Shown piece after piece: positions 33,617-40,184 of a stretch of 40,184 nucleotides of DNA (positions are counted from its first letter, which is position 1; each line of letters starts with the position of its first letter). The stretch is taken from assembly GCA_050014795.1 (NCBI GenBank), contig JBEKCQ010000009.1:1-40184 (forward strand), written 5' to 3'. The DNA comes from JALHUF01 sp050014795 (GTDB lineage Bacteria; Acidobacteriota; Terriglobia; UBA7540). The notes beneath the pieces were generated by a model. It saw nothing but the letters and a program-made list of their open reading frames with translations. It did no database searches and was not told the DNA's origin. A program made the position numbers and the translations under genes.

Positions 33617-35128
33617 CTAACGCAGTTTAAAAGTCATTGCGAACATGAAACCTGCCTTGAAGTCCCTCTCCACAGGTAATGGGTCCTGGAGATCCGCGGG
33701 CACTTGGTCGCCAATATTGAACCCACCCGCAAGTCGCTGCTGTCGGGCTGCATGGAAGCCAAAGGTGAGGAAAATCTTGTTGTGGTTGAAACCCAAAGAG
33801 GGCCCGGCTATGAATTCCGCTTCGGTAGTTTCATTTCGGTTGCTGATCACCAAACCGAGGCTCAGCCCGCCGGTGACTCCCTTGAAGCCCAACCCGCTCT
33901 TTGGACCGAGGAGCACTTCATTGAGCATGATGACAGCGCTGGGTTTGAAGGTCGAATTATTCTGATAACCGAATCGTGAGCCCAGGACCGTTTTCGTACT
34001 GTCACTCGGATCTGGTACCAGGGATGCCTGGCGGATCACTATGCGGTCACCGATGGTGCTGAAGCCGAAGCCCGCACTTAGAAATGTGGTGCGAGTTCCT
34101 ACTTGAATTTGAATGTCAGGATTTGTGACTTTCACGTACTGGGCACCGTCTGTGTGCTCTTTTCGCGAAATTCCAATCGTCACCAGCTTGGCTTCGGTAG
34201 CCGCCGGTACAGTTGCAGTGTAAACAAATGGACTTTCGCTTTTGAAGGCGGTCTCAATTTGGTCGGCGAGGTCGTGGAACTTCTTTAGGTTTTCCTGAAG
34301 TTTGTTCACGTCCGTTACATACTTATCAGCGTCAGAGCCTAAGGCTTTTATCTTGTCCAACTCGTCTTTGGTTGCGGCTGCACAGTTTGGATCACCCGAA
34401 GGGTCGAAAGCCTTGATCAAACCCTGGAAACTGGGATCAGTTACCCCTTTCTTGAAGTCCTCGAGCCTCTGCTGCAGGTCCCTCAAGTCAAATGCCTTAA
34501 GACGGGGATAGGCACCGCTCGCGATCTCGCACAGATTGGCACATGTCAGGTTGGTCGATGACGTAAGTGATTCGTACAGTTTCTTAAGCTCGTCGTGCTC
34601 TGTCACTTTTGCCTGCAAGTCTGCCTTCAGCTTAGCGCCCTCGTTGAGGGCCGGATTAGACTTCGCACGAAGCTTAGCAAGCGCATCCTGGGCATCGCCA
34701 GTGCACGACGGGGCCATAGGGAGGGCACCCTTCGCTACCCCTTGTCCCATAGCCTGGTTTATTGCGTCACCCACTCCAGGTATCAAACCCAGGAAACCTT
34801 TAATGAGAGTGCTTTCTGCCGAAGTGGTATTCACCTGGACCTTGTAATCGTACTTAAACGGATTCTCGTTCGTGACGAAAATATGCAGCGGGCCGGACGG
34901 GTACTCGTCGCTGCCGTGAAGAATATCACCCGAGTTCGCATCGATTATGATGTAATTCCCTGTCTTCTTGTCCGTTTCGGAAGGGCCGTTGCAGAGCACC
35001 GGACAACGCTTCGCATCAACAGAGGACGCTGTGCCCTGGGCCAAGAGGGTGCTATTGGCAATCAGGTTTATCAGCGTACAAGCAATCAAAACACGTGCAA
35101 AATAGGCTGCATCAAATCTATTCGTCAT
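33617..35128 (-). CDS. Exported protein of unknown function, helical middle and barrel-like C-terminus
   Basis: I do not recognise this 503-residue protein. A signal peptide covers residues 1-31 (ARVLIACTLINLIANSTLLAQG). Next comes a Cys pair (CPVLC) and a short beta region with NENPFKYDYKVQVNTTS. Residues about 150-300 are mostly charged and helical, likely coiled coil, with scattered cysteines (LTCANLCE). The last 120 residues alternate in a strand pattern (GGLSLGLVISN, AEFIAGPSLGF, KIFLTFGFHAA, AGFMFAMTFKLR) and end in an aromatic-rich strand, like an outer-membrane barrel. Base composition is lower in GC than the flanking genes. It lies 67 bases downstream of the membrane metalloprotease-like gene and is probably cotranscribed. 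The ATG at 35128 has AAGGGGGA upstream; the longer open frame to 35230 would remove the signal peptide. Confidence 0.75.
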   Translation of the reverse strand: MTNRFDAAYFARVLIACTLINLIANSTLLAQGTASSVDAKRCPVLCNGPSETDKKTGNYIIIDANSGDILHGSDEYPSGPLHIFVTNENPFKYDYKVQVNTTSAESTLIKGFLGLIPGVGDAINQAMGQGVAKGALPMAPSCTGDAQDALAKLRAKSNPALNEGAKLKADLQAKVTEHDELKKLYESLTSSTNLTCANLCEIASGAYPRLKAFDLRDLQQRLEDFKKGVTDPSFQGLIKAFDPSGDPNCAAATKDELDKIKALGSDADKYVTDVNKLQENLKKFHDLADQIETAFKSESPFVYTATVPAATEAKLVTIGISRKEHTDGAQYVKVTNPDIQIQVGTRTTFLSAGFGFSTIGDRIVIRQASLVPDPSDSTKTVLGSRFGYQNNSTFKPSAVIMLNEVLLGPKSGLGFKGVTGGLSLGLVISNRNETTEAEFIAGPSLGFNHNKIFLTFGFHAARQQRLAGGFNIGDQVPADLQDPLPVERDFKAGFMFAMTFKLR

Positions 35129-35195
35129 CGTTTGAATCCCCCTTATTGATTGCGTCAGGAACGCGACCTTCCGAACCCTTAGAATTCCCCACATT

Positions 35196-37514
35196 TCAGG
35201 ACAAGTTCGTCGAGATAGTGGCTCGACCACCGGTCGCTATGGAGAATTGCGCTTCGTACTTATTCCTGAAGTCATCGACGAGTTTCGCATATTCGTTGCC
35301 GGAGTCAGGGTCGTTGGACAGCACGACAAACGCCTGTGTGAAGGCCTTCGGTGACCGTCCGACCGCCGGAACTCTTGGACCACAACTCGCGATAACTTGG
35401 TCGATCGACACCTCGCGCACAGAAGCAAAGTAGACATTCTGAACTTCAGTCTGTCTAACTTCCCGAAGTATGCGAATGGGCCCAACTTCCGCGGGTGCGA
35501 CTAGACCCATAAGGTAGAGGTCGAGCGGGCAATAGGCGAATTCACCATCCTGGACATCCCTATGTGTGAAGGTCCCATTTCCGTTTGGCACCCACTCTTT
35601 CATGTCGTAATCAACGCAAGAGCGCCCGTCATCGAAATTCTCGCCCCAGTGATATCGTCCCTGGTCAATGTCTTGACCCATCAGAAGGTCGTAGCTTGGC
35701 GATGAGGCCTGGATAGGATCGCGGAAGGTTGCATATGCACACCAGGAATGTGCCACCTCGTGGAGACACCGATAGAACGTAAGCGGCTTGTAACTGTGAA
35801 CCTGGCACGCACGAAGACGACTGGTTCCCCAGGAAGGTCGATCCGAGAATGCATCGCCCTTGTAGTGTTTGATGCCACTCACATCGTTAAGAACTGGAAC
35901 TGAATAATCACCGACATAAAATCTCCTGCCAGTTTCTCCCCACGATTCCCAGTGGACTATGAATGCGACAAAATCAAATCTGTCGCCCAGGCGTGGTCGT
36001 ATCAATTCGTATGCCCGCAAGATATCGAACTCCCTTTGCTCTTGGCTGTTAATTGGAAAAAACGTCAAGGAGTCAGCTAAGACGAGAACCTCCCCGACTC
36101 GGTCCACCGCTATCGCATGCGGGGCTTCCGCATTCCTGGCGATTCTTTTCTGGTTGTCTTGCTGGAGCTTCTTCCACGAGAGGTCAAACGCTTGATGCCG
36201 GCATGCTCCATTTCGATCGGCAGGGGGAAGCGGTACGACGTCGGTCAGAACCCCCATGAAGGTTGGCGGAACAATATTTGGGTCACCGGGGGGTAAGTCT
36301 TGTTTTTCATAGACATAGACCACGATGGCACGCTGACCAGTATTTCCGGCGCCTGCTGACACCTTGAAACCCGCACTGATTCCAACGACACCCTCTTTTT
36401 CAAGGAACTCCTTCCGGGCTGCCTCCACCGCATCCAAGAACGCTTGTTCGGGTTTCATAGCAGATGCGGAGGCAGTCGCCGGCGCAGGAAGCTCAGGCGC
36501 TGTGGGGCGGGTCATTAACGCGGCCACTTTTTTCTTTGATTCTTCGGAAAGAAAGCGGCTTCCGACATCATCCAGCGCCCGGATAACAGCATCGATCCAC
36601 AATCCTGTGAAGAATCCGAAGAAGAGGGCAAAGGCCCCGTTGCGAAGGGTTGGAAAGGTTGCCGCAAAAACACCGTAGGCCACCAGCGCAATGTAAGGGG
36701 CCACCGTGATCCGGCCACCGAGCATCATCAGCAGGCTTCGCATTGCTTCCGGGCTAGCCGTGGTAAAGAAATCAGGTTTGGCTTCGACGGTGTAGGCCGC
36801 GTAAACCAAACTGCCGATGAATGCGAAGACGACAACGCCAGATGAAACAAACAAGTCTGGGAAGAAGAGCGGTATGAGGCTATCGCCGTACCTAAAATAG
36901 TAAAAGGCGAGCACGAGAGTCGTGGCACTCCAGATCCCTGCCATACCTACGGCATAGGTGTAGGTAGTTGTGATGGTCTCAGACCACCCAGTGAGGTGAA
37001 CAACAGCAATCATCAACCCAAAAATCCCCGGCAACAGGATTACGAATGTCAGGAATGGGTTAAAAGAATCCAACCTCAAGACGGCGGAGGTGGGCGATAT
37101 CTGAACGTTCCCCTGGGGATCGGTAGTGACGATGACGTTCACCTTGCTCGCTAGGTGCCAAGGCGCTTCCGCTGCCACCACGCCAGCGTGCACTCCGGGA
37201 AGCCCTGGCAATTCTTTCGAGCGAAGCTTGAAAACCCTGGACGACGCCTCTGGACGGAACGATCCCTGCCAGATAGTCTGACCACTTGTATCGGTAAGCG
37301 TGAGCATGGCCCACGCGTCTTGCACCAGTTTGCCTCGGTTATCAACCACGCACCCCACAAATACGATGTCGCCCTGGGTGTTTGCCTCTTGGGCTGGACA
37401 TGCAGAGAGAGCCTGTAGGGAACCCGCAGGCCGCAGAAGGCGGTAATCTATCCGCGCGGCGAAGATCAGCGCGGCGAGGCTCAGTACGACCGCTATCCAG
37501 TGTTTAGGTCTCAT
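35196..37514 (-). CDS. Polytopic membrane protein with HExxH metallopeptidase-like domain
   Basis: A 772-residue protein I cannot name. A single N-terminal anchor (7-22) is followed by a beta domain (about 48-145, Cys40/Cys55). About five membrane helices follow (153-175, 185-206, 221-242, 268-287, 292-311). Residues 366-427 contain EGVVGISAGFK...AIVVYVYEKQDLP...FMGVLTDVV, a small domain found at the N-terminus of Nal1-like bacterial proteases. The C-terminal part has HEVAH (585-589), HW (622) as a possible third ligand, then NGNGTFT and CPLDLYLMGL, a set I associate with secreted zinc-peptidase-like proteins. It is lower in GC than its surroundings. The ATG at 37514 has a weak AAGGAAAA upstream. 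Function unknown; membrane-bound proteolysis is the best guess. Confidence 0.75.
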   Translation of the reverse strand: MRPKHWIAVVLSLAALIFAARIDYRLLRPAGSLQALSACPAQEANTQGDIVFVGCVVDNRGKLVQDAWAMLTLTDTSGQTIWQGSFRPEASSRVFKLRSKELPGLPGVHAGVVAAEAPWHLASKVNVIVTTDPQGNVQISPTSAVLRLDSFNPFLTFVILLPGIFGLMIAVVHLTGWSETITTTYTYAVGMAGIWSATTLVLAFYYFRYGDSLIPLFFPDLFVSSGVVVFAFIGSLVYAAYTVEAKPDFFTTASPEAMRSLLMMLGGRITVAPYIALVAYGVFAATFPTLRNGAFALFFGFFTGLWIDAVIRALDDVGSRFLSEESKKKVAALMTRPTAPELPAPATASASAMKPEQAFLDAVEAARKEFLEKEGVVGISAGFKVSAGAGNTGQRAIVVYVYEKQDLPPGDPNIVPPTFMGVLTDVVPLPPADRNGACRHQAFDLSWKKLQQDNQKRIARNAEAPHAIAVDRVGEVLVLADSLTFFPINSQEQREFDILRAYELIRPRLGDRFDFVAFIVHWESWGETGRRFYVGDYSVPVLNDVSGIKHYKGDAFSDRPSWGTSRLRACQVHSYKPLTFYRCLHEVAHSWCAYATFRDPIQASSPSYDLLMGQDIDQGRYHWGENFDDGRSCVDYDMKEWVPNGNGTFTHRDVQDGEFAYCPLDLYLMGLVAPAEVGPIRILREVRQTEVQNVYFASVREVSIDQVIASCGPRVPAVGRSPKAFTQAFVVLSNDPDSGNEYAKLVDDFRNKYEAQFSIATGGRATISTNLS

Positions 37515-37989
37515 GAGAGGTTTTCCTTTTGAAGGCGCAAGAATCCTTTCTCTTTATCCCAGGTTTCCGACGTCGCAGATTGCGGTCTCGGACGAGCGCC
37601 GCAAGGCCGGCACGCCTGCATCAGGTGATCTTTGCAGGCCAGCCGCCGACGGGAGAAAGAGCCGAGCCCCACTTTCTTAGGTGGTGTGCACTAAGGGTCA
37701 GGCTGGAGCTGGAAATGGAGCAAACGGAACGGGAACAGGAGTGGGAAAGTTGGGCCGGATTTCAGATTCGCACCTCCTTCCCTGGGAGACACTGGTTACC
37801 GCACAGTTATGGGAAGATTCTGCGGACATCGAGTCCAGTTGTCAAGAGAAAAATAATCGCCAAGTTAACAGAGCGGGCAAAATGTCGGAGCCGCGCGGCT
37901 GGCGCATCCACGCTGGGCGGGACAGGTACATGGCGTGTTGGGCCATGTATGCGGGGCTTGGGGCTACCATCCCGGCCTGCCTCCTCACA

Positions 37990-38074
37990 GGCAGCCACGG
38001 CAAGGTCTTCTGGCCGTGGGTTCTTGATTGGGAAAGACAAAAACCCACGGCACAACAATCGTGCCGTGGCTACC
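37990..38074. repeat. REP pair (BIME-like) with CCACGGC stems
   Basis: The left unit is GGCAG-CCACGGC...GCCGTGG and the right unit is CCACGGCAC-AACAAT-CGTGCCGTGG-CTACC. The linker includes GGTTCTTGATTGGGAAAG, like the linker of the 32219 and 33460 copies. The right head read on the minus strand is GGTAGCCACGG. Confidence 0.75.
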
Positions 38075-38079
38075 CGCTT

Positions 38080-38205
38080 CGTTCGGCACGGATAAATCCG
38101 TGCCCCTTCGCGGCGAACGGGGGCTAAAGCCCCAAAGATATTTGTGGGGGCCTCGTTCGGCACGGATAAATCCGTGCCCTTTCGCGAGCGGATCAATCCG
38201 TGCCC
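38080..38205. repeat. Palindromic GGCACGGAT repeats
   Basis: The 20-base palindrome GGCACGGATAAATCCGTGCC occurs at 38085-38104 and 38159-38178, each preceded by CGTTC and followed by CC and TTCGCG. A third, degenerate half (GATCAATCCGTGCC) ends at about 38204. A small hairpin GGGGCTAAAGCCCC lies between the first two. Confidence 0.8.
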
Positions 38206-38282
38206 CCCGCGCCGTGCGCATCGACCCGCCCGCGCCCTCTTCAATCCAAAATCCAAAACCGCAAATCACAAATCCGCCAGGT

Positions 38283-38338
38283 CCGTCCCCCATTGACATC
38301 ACAAAGCCGCGGACCTAAACGACAGGTCCGCGCTACCT
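38283..38338 (-). repeat. Half-BIME: linker plus one REP
   Basis: The linker CGTCCCCCATTG is followed by CGCGGACCT (38308-38316), loop AAACGAC and AGGTCCGCG (38324-38332), ending GCGCTACC. It matches the right half of 38863-38949 almost exactly. Confidence 0.85.
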
Positions 38339-38435
38339 GCTCCCTGCTGCAAAACGTTGCTGTGCGGATTCGGAATGTTTGGTGTAGAATAGGGTGTTGG
38401 GGCAACGTTACACTCAGGAATGACGTCCAAAAGCT

Positions 38436-38768
38436 ATGTCCACTAAAGAGGAGCGGAGGCGAACTCCGCGGTTCAGCGCATCGTTGACGGCCGTCGTTTC
38501 GGAAGGGCAGGCTTACTACGTCGTGGAGACGGTAGACGTGAACGAAACGGGGGTCTGCCTCCGTTCGAAAAAAGCGTTCCCCGTCGGTGCTCAATATCAC
38601 TTGGTCTTTGGCCGGCCGCCCGAGTTGCCCCGCTTGAGCGCGGAAGGAATAGTGAGGTGGTCTAAAGGTGGAAAGGGAGTCGGGGTGGAGTTCACCTCGA
38701 TCACCCCTGATGACCGCCAGGCCATCCTCAGATTCGTGAACGCGCACTCCCAGCACGCACAAGCCTAG
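38436..38768 (+). CDS. PilZ-domain protein (c-di-GMP binding)
   Basis: A 110-residue single PilZ domain. The N-terminal arginine motif is EERRRTPRF (RxxxR) and the second motif is DVNETGVCLRS (D/NxSxxG type, with Thr for Ser). The final strand is GVGVEFTSI. These residues wrap around c-di-GMP in the family, so binding is likely. Such proteins act as adaptors in motility, pili or exopolysaccharide control. A minor-pilin operon is in the window, but 27 kb away. The ATG at 38436 begins right before the arginine motif. No strong ribosome binding site is visible. It is flanked on both sides by repeats and stands alone. Confidence 0.9.
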   Translation: MSTKEERRRTPRFSASLTAVVSEGQAYYVVETVDVNETGVCLRSKKAFPVGAQYHLVFGRPPELPRLSAEGIVRWSKGGKGVGVEFTSITPDDRQAILRFVNAHSQHAQA

Positions 38769-38862
38769 GCGGTTGCTCCCCCTCACCTACAGTCTTCAGT
38801 CTCGCCGGTGGCGCGGACCTGCCGCTCTCTGGCAAGTGTGTGACCCGGGCTGTAAGATACCA

Positions 38863-38949
38863 GGTAGCGCAGACCTGTTTTGTAGGTCTGCGGTTCGTCC
38901 CCCATTGGCAACAAAAAGCCGCGGACCTAGACGACAGGTCCGCGCTACC
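38863..38949. repeat. Complete REP inverted pair (BIME), 87 bases
   Basis: The order is GGTAGCGC, AGACCT, loop, AGGTCT, GCGGTT, 21-base linker, AGCCGC, GGACCT, loop AGACGAC, AGGTCC, GCGCTACC. The outer 16 bases are inverted repeats with one mismatch. Each half is a GTAG-headed hairpin, the defining layout of REP elements mobilised by REP-associated tyrosine transposases. Confidence 0.88.
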
Positions 38950-39073
38950 TTACTTCGAAATCATCCTCGTTCAACACACCCCGCGTCCGCAGAAGATTGC
39001 AGGTGACGAAGAAATACCGGTCCGAGAGCACCAGGCGCCGCAGGCGCGACATGGAGAAAGAGCAACCCCCAAG

Positions 39074-39106
39074 AGCCGCAGAGTTACAAGACAACTCTGC
39101 GCTACC
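39074..39106 (-). repeat. Single REP element with CAGAGTT stem
   Basis: AGC + CGCAGAGTT (39077-39085), loop, AACTCTGCG (39093-39101) and CTACC. The 9-bp stem is perfect. Flanks are the same as in the GGACCT version but the stem sequence differs. Confidence 0.8.
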
Positions 39107-39200
39107 TGCTTGGTAGATGATCTGTCCCAGGGATACTCCCCCGCGCGCCTTGCCGCTTCGTCGAACGGCAGAAGTCGAATGGCCTGCCCCGAGGGCCGCG

Positions 39201-39614
39201 TTACGGCGCTACCCCAAGTTGCCGCAGCACCCCGAGAGCGTCGTAACCATCCCATCCCTCCACAATCTTGTCGCCTCTGATACGGATGATGCTGAGGCCC
39301 GTCAGCGTGATCTCTTTCCCGGTAGCGGGAATGCCCATGAAGTCACCCGAGTGCTTGCCGTGGAATGTCCAACGCAGAGCCATATGCTCTCCCTCGGCAA
39401 TCACATCTTCAATCGAGATCTGAGCATCCGGGAAGGGCGTGCACATTGCCATAACGTACTGTTTGAAGCCCCCGGGACCGCGCACTTCGCCGGGGAAGGC
39501 AGGGTCGTGGCGGACGTAATCGTTGGCGACAATCTCATCGAGCACACCCAGCTTCCGCTCGTTCCAGATCGCATCCATGAGCCGCAAGAGGGTTGCTTTG
39601 TCGAGTCTGGACAT
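39201..39614 (-). CDS. SnoaL-like / ester cyclase family protein
   Basis: A 137-residue protein of the SnoaL-like NTF2 fold. Landmarks are MDAIWNERKLGVLDEIVANDYVRHDP, GPGGFKQYV, FPDAQISIEDVIAEGEHMALRWTFHGKHSGDFMGIPATGKEITLTGLSIIRIRGDKIVEGW. This matches the ester-cyclase/SnoaL_3 pattern, with the fold's usual His-Asp near the start. Members range from polyketide cyclases to uncharacterised small-molecule isomerases; no polyketide genes are nearby. The ATG at 39614 has GAGG about 10 bases upstream. The open extension to 39830 crosses a dispersed repeat and a transposase remnant and is not real. Confidence 0.88.
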   Translation of the reverse strand: MSRLDKATLLRLMDAIWNERKLGVLDEIVANDYVRHDPAFPGEVRGPGGFKQYVMAMCTPFPDAQISIEDVIAEGEHMALRWTFHGKHSGDFMGIPATGKEITLTGLSIIRIRGDKIVEGWDGYDALGVLRQLGVAP

Positions 39615-39740
39615 GATGGTGTCCTCACGAACTTCTGTTTTGACTCCCAACCGCCTCACACCATACACCCCTCGAGAGATTCCAGCGCACTTTGTTTCTT
39701 TGGCTGGGTCCGGAGGCTCGGGACAGGGTCCCGTCTGCTC

Positions 39741-39783
39741 CAACCCTTCGGCAGGCTCAGGACCGTGAGCGAAGTCGAACGGC
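39741..39783. repeat. Dispersed 43-base repeat (CTTCGGCAGGCTCAG...GAAGTCGAA)
   Basis: The unit contains CTTCGGCAGGCTCAGG and GTGAGCGAAGTCGAACG, with nested inverted arms CTCA/TGAG and TTCGGC/GTCGAA. I recognise it as a repeat type scattered through many unrelated bacterial genomes. It directly abuts the broken transposase fragment. Confidence 0.65.
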
Positions 39784-39952
39784 GCAAGTCGGTCAGATGT
39801 TGTTCGATCCATTCTCCGAACCCGAGTCACTCGTCGAGTTCCCGCACCAGGATCAGACCGCCGTCGGAAGTGACGCGGGAACCTTGGACATCGATCCCAC
39901 TCTGCGGGAGAGGCGTGGCAGGAGAGCTGAAAGGGCTGGTTTTGTATCTCAC
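39782..39952 (-). pseudogene. IS1380-type transposase, N-terminal remnant with in-frame stop
   Basis: From a GTG at 39952 the minus strand reads VRYKTSPFSSPATPLPQSGIDV, then GSRVTSDGGLILVRELDE, then TGA (39829-39827), and continues in frame LGFGEWIEQHLTDLRR. The pattern VTSDGGLLLLRELDERLGL...HLTD is the N-terminus of IS1380-family (DDE group 1) transposases. The stop replaces the conserved Arg, a CGA-to-TGA change. The frame is then cut off by the 43-base repeat. About 57 of some 450 residues remain, so it is a dead fragment. IS ends are not identifiable. Confidence 0.7.
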
Positions 39953-40069
39953 CCCTTGAGTACTGACCCCCGGAGCGTCTTCATCGCGTTTACACCCGCA
40001 TGAATATTGAGGACGGCGCCGATCCGAAGATTCGGAGGTAAAGCTCAAAATGGAAATGCGGGCTGATAT

Positions 40070-40100
40070 CAGTAGTGGCGGTCCAGGACCGCCACTACTG
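40070..40100. repeat. Perfect 15-bp hairpin
   Basis: CAGTAGTGGCGGTCC (40070-40084), one base (A), then its exact reverse complement (40086-40100). It contains GTAG just inside each end and so may be another REP-type unit. No gene could be supported in the surrounding 40049-40184. Confidence 0.7.
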
Positions 40101-40184
40101 AGGACTACCGCTACAGCTTCGCTCCGCTCGTCATTGACCGATCGGAGTTCCGATCACATCGCCCGAAACGACCAACTCCACTCG

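Larger units (their letters stand above)
37515..38435. other. Long repeat-rich intergenic region
   Basis: 921 bases between a minus-strand gene and the plus-strand PilZ gene, with no convincing gene. The first 470 bases show nothing I recognise. From 37990 it is filled with REP/BIME repeats and GGCACGGAT palindromes. A TAGAAT box at about 38384-38389 may be part of the PilZ promoter, but no -35 box fits well. Confidence 0.6.
38769..39200. other. Intergenic region with REP repeats
   Basis: 432 bases with no supported gene. It holds the complete BIME at 38863-38949 and a single REP at 39074-39106. Confidence 0.6.

Noticed and set aside
37529..38095. 188-residue plus-strand open frame
   Set aside because: Its 3' third is REP/BIME repeat DNA, it is rich in Arg and Ser like random GC-rich frames, and no domain or ribosome binding site supports it.
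37990..38338. CRISPR-like appearance of repeated units
   Set aside because: Units are palindromic, in inverted pairs and irregularly spaced, with no regular spacers or cas genes.
38384..38389. TAGAAT as -10 box for the PilZ gene
   Set aside because: The nearest TTGCTG is 22 bases upstream, too far for a normal spacer, so it is not listed as a promoter.

Overview
The window is a GC-rich bacterial chromosomal segment with no rRNA, tRNA, CRISPR array or prophage that I could see. The gene content suggests a free-living Gram-negative heterotroph, most plausibly an Acidobacteriota member. The supporting content is many secreted peptidases (S1C, S9, S45, M61, DUF885), a Tat-exported Gfo/Idh/MocA protein, a SpoIIE-type phosphatase with a periplasmic propeller, a minor-pilin operon and an MEP-pathway isoprenoid cluster. 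The taxonomic call is inference from gene content and is only moderately secure.

Layout, left to right. Positions 1-4173 (minus strand) hold a truncated alpha/beta hydrolase, a DegP/HtrA protease and a membrane nucleotide cyclase with a decayed HD-GYP tail. Positions 4454-11207 (minus) hold a membrane protein fused to a spermidine-synthase-like domain and a minor pilin operon (fimT/gspH-, pilV-, pilW-, pilX-like) with no pilY1. Positions 11568-16249 (minus) hold an M20 deacylase and a 1157-residue PP2C/SpoIIE sensor phosphatase. Positions 16427-22576 (plus) hold three exported hydrolases: penicillin acylase, DUF885 and M61. Positions 22746-29989 (plus) hold a homocysteine methyltransferase/MTHFR fusion, xseB, a polyprenyl diphosphate synthase, an S9 peptidase and dxs. 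A bidirectional hairpin terminator separates dxs from the converging minus-strand genes: the Gfo/Idh/MocA protein, a STAS protein and a peptidoglycan-binding/GH46-like protein.

Positions 33617-37514 are visibly lower in GC. They hold two same-strand genes of unknown function: a polytopic membrane protein with an HExxH zinc-protease motif, and an exported protein with a helical middle and a barrel-like C-terminus. Both sides of this pair carry REP/BIME-type repeats. From 38436 to the end there are a PilZ protein, a SnoaL-like protein, more repeats and a broken IS1380-type transposase fragment.

The repeats share a GTAG head followed by a hairpin (GGTAGCGC...GCGGCT). Their stems differ in sequence but stay self-complementary. 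They occur singly or as inverted pairs at 32219-32312, 33407-33438, 33460-33605, 37990-38074, 38283-38338, 38863-38949 and 39074-39106. The two observations I would follow first are this repeat family and the low-GC metalloprotease/barrel pair it brackets.
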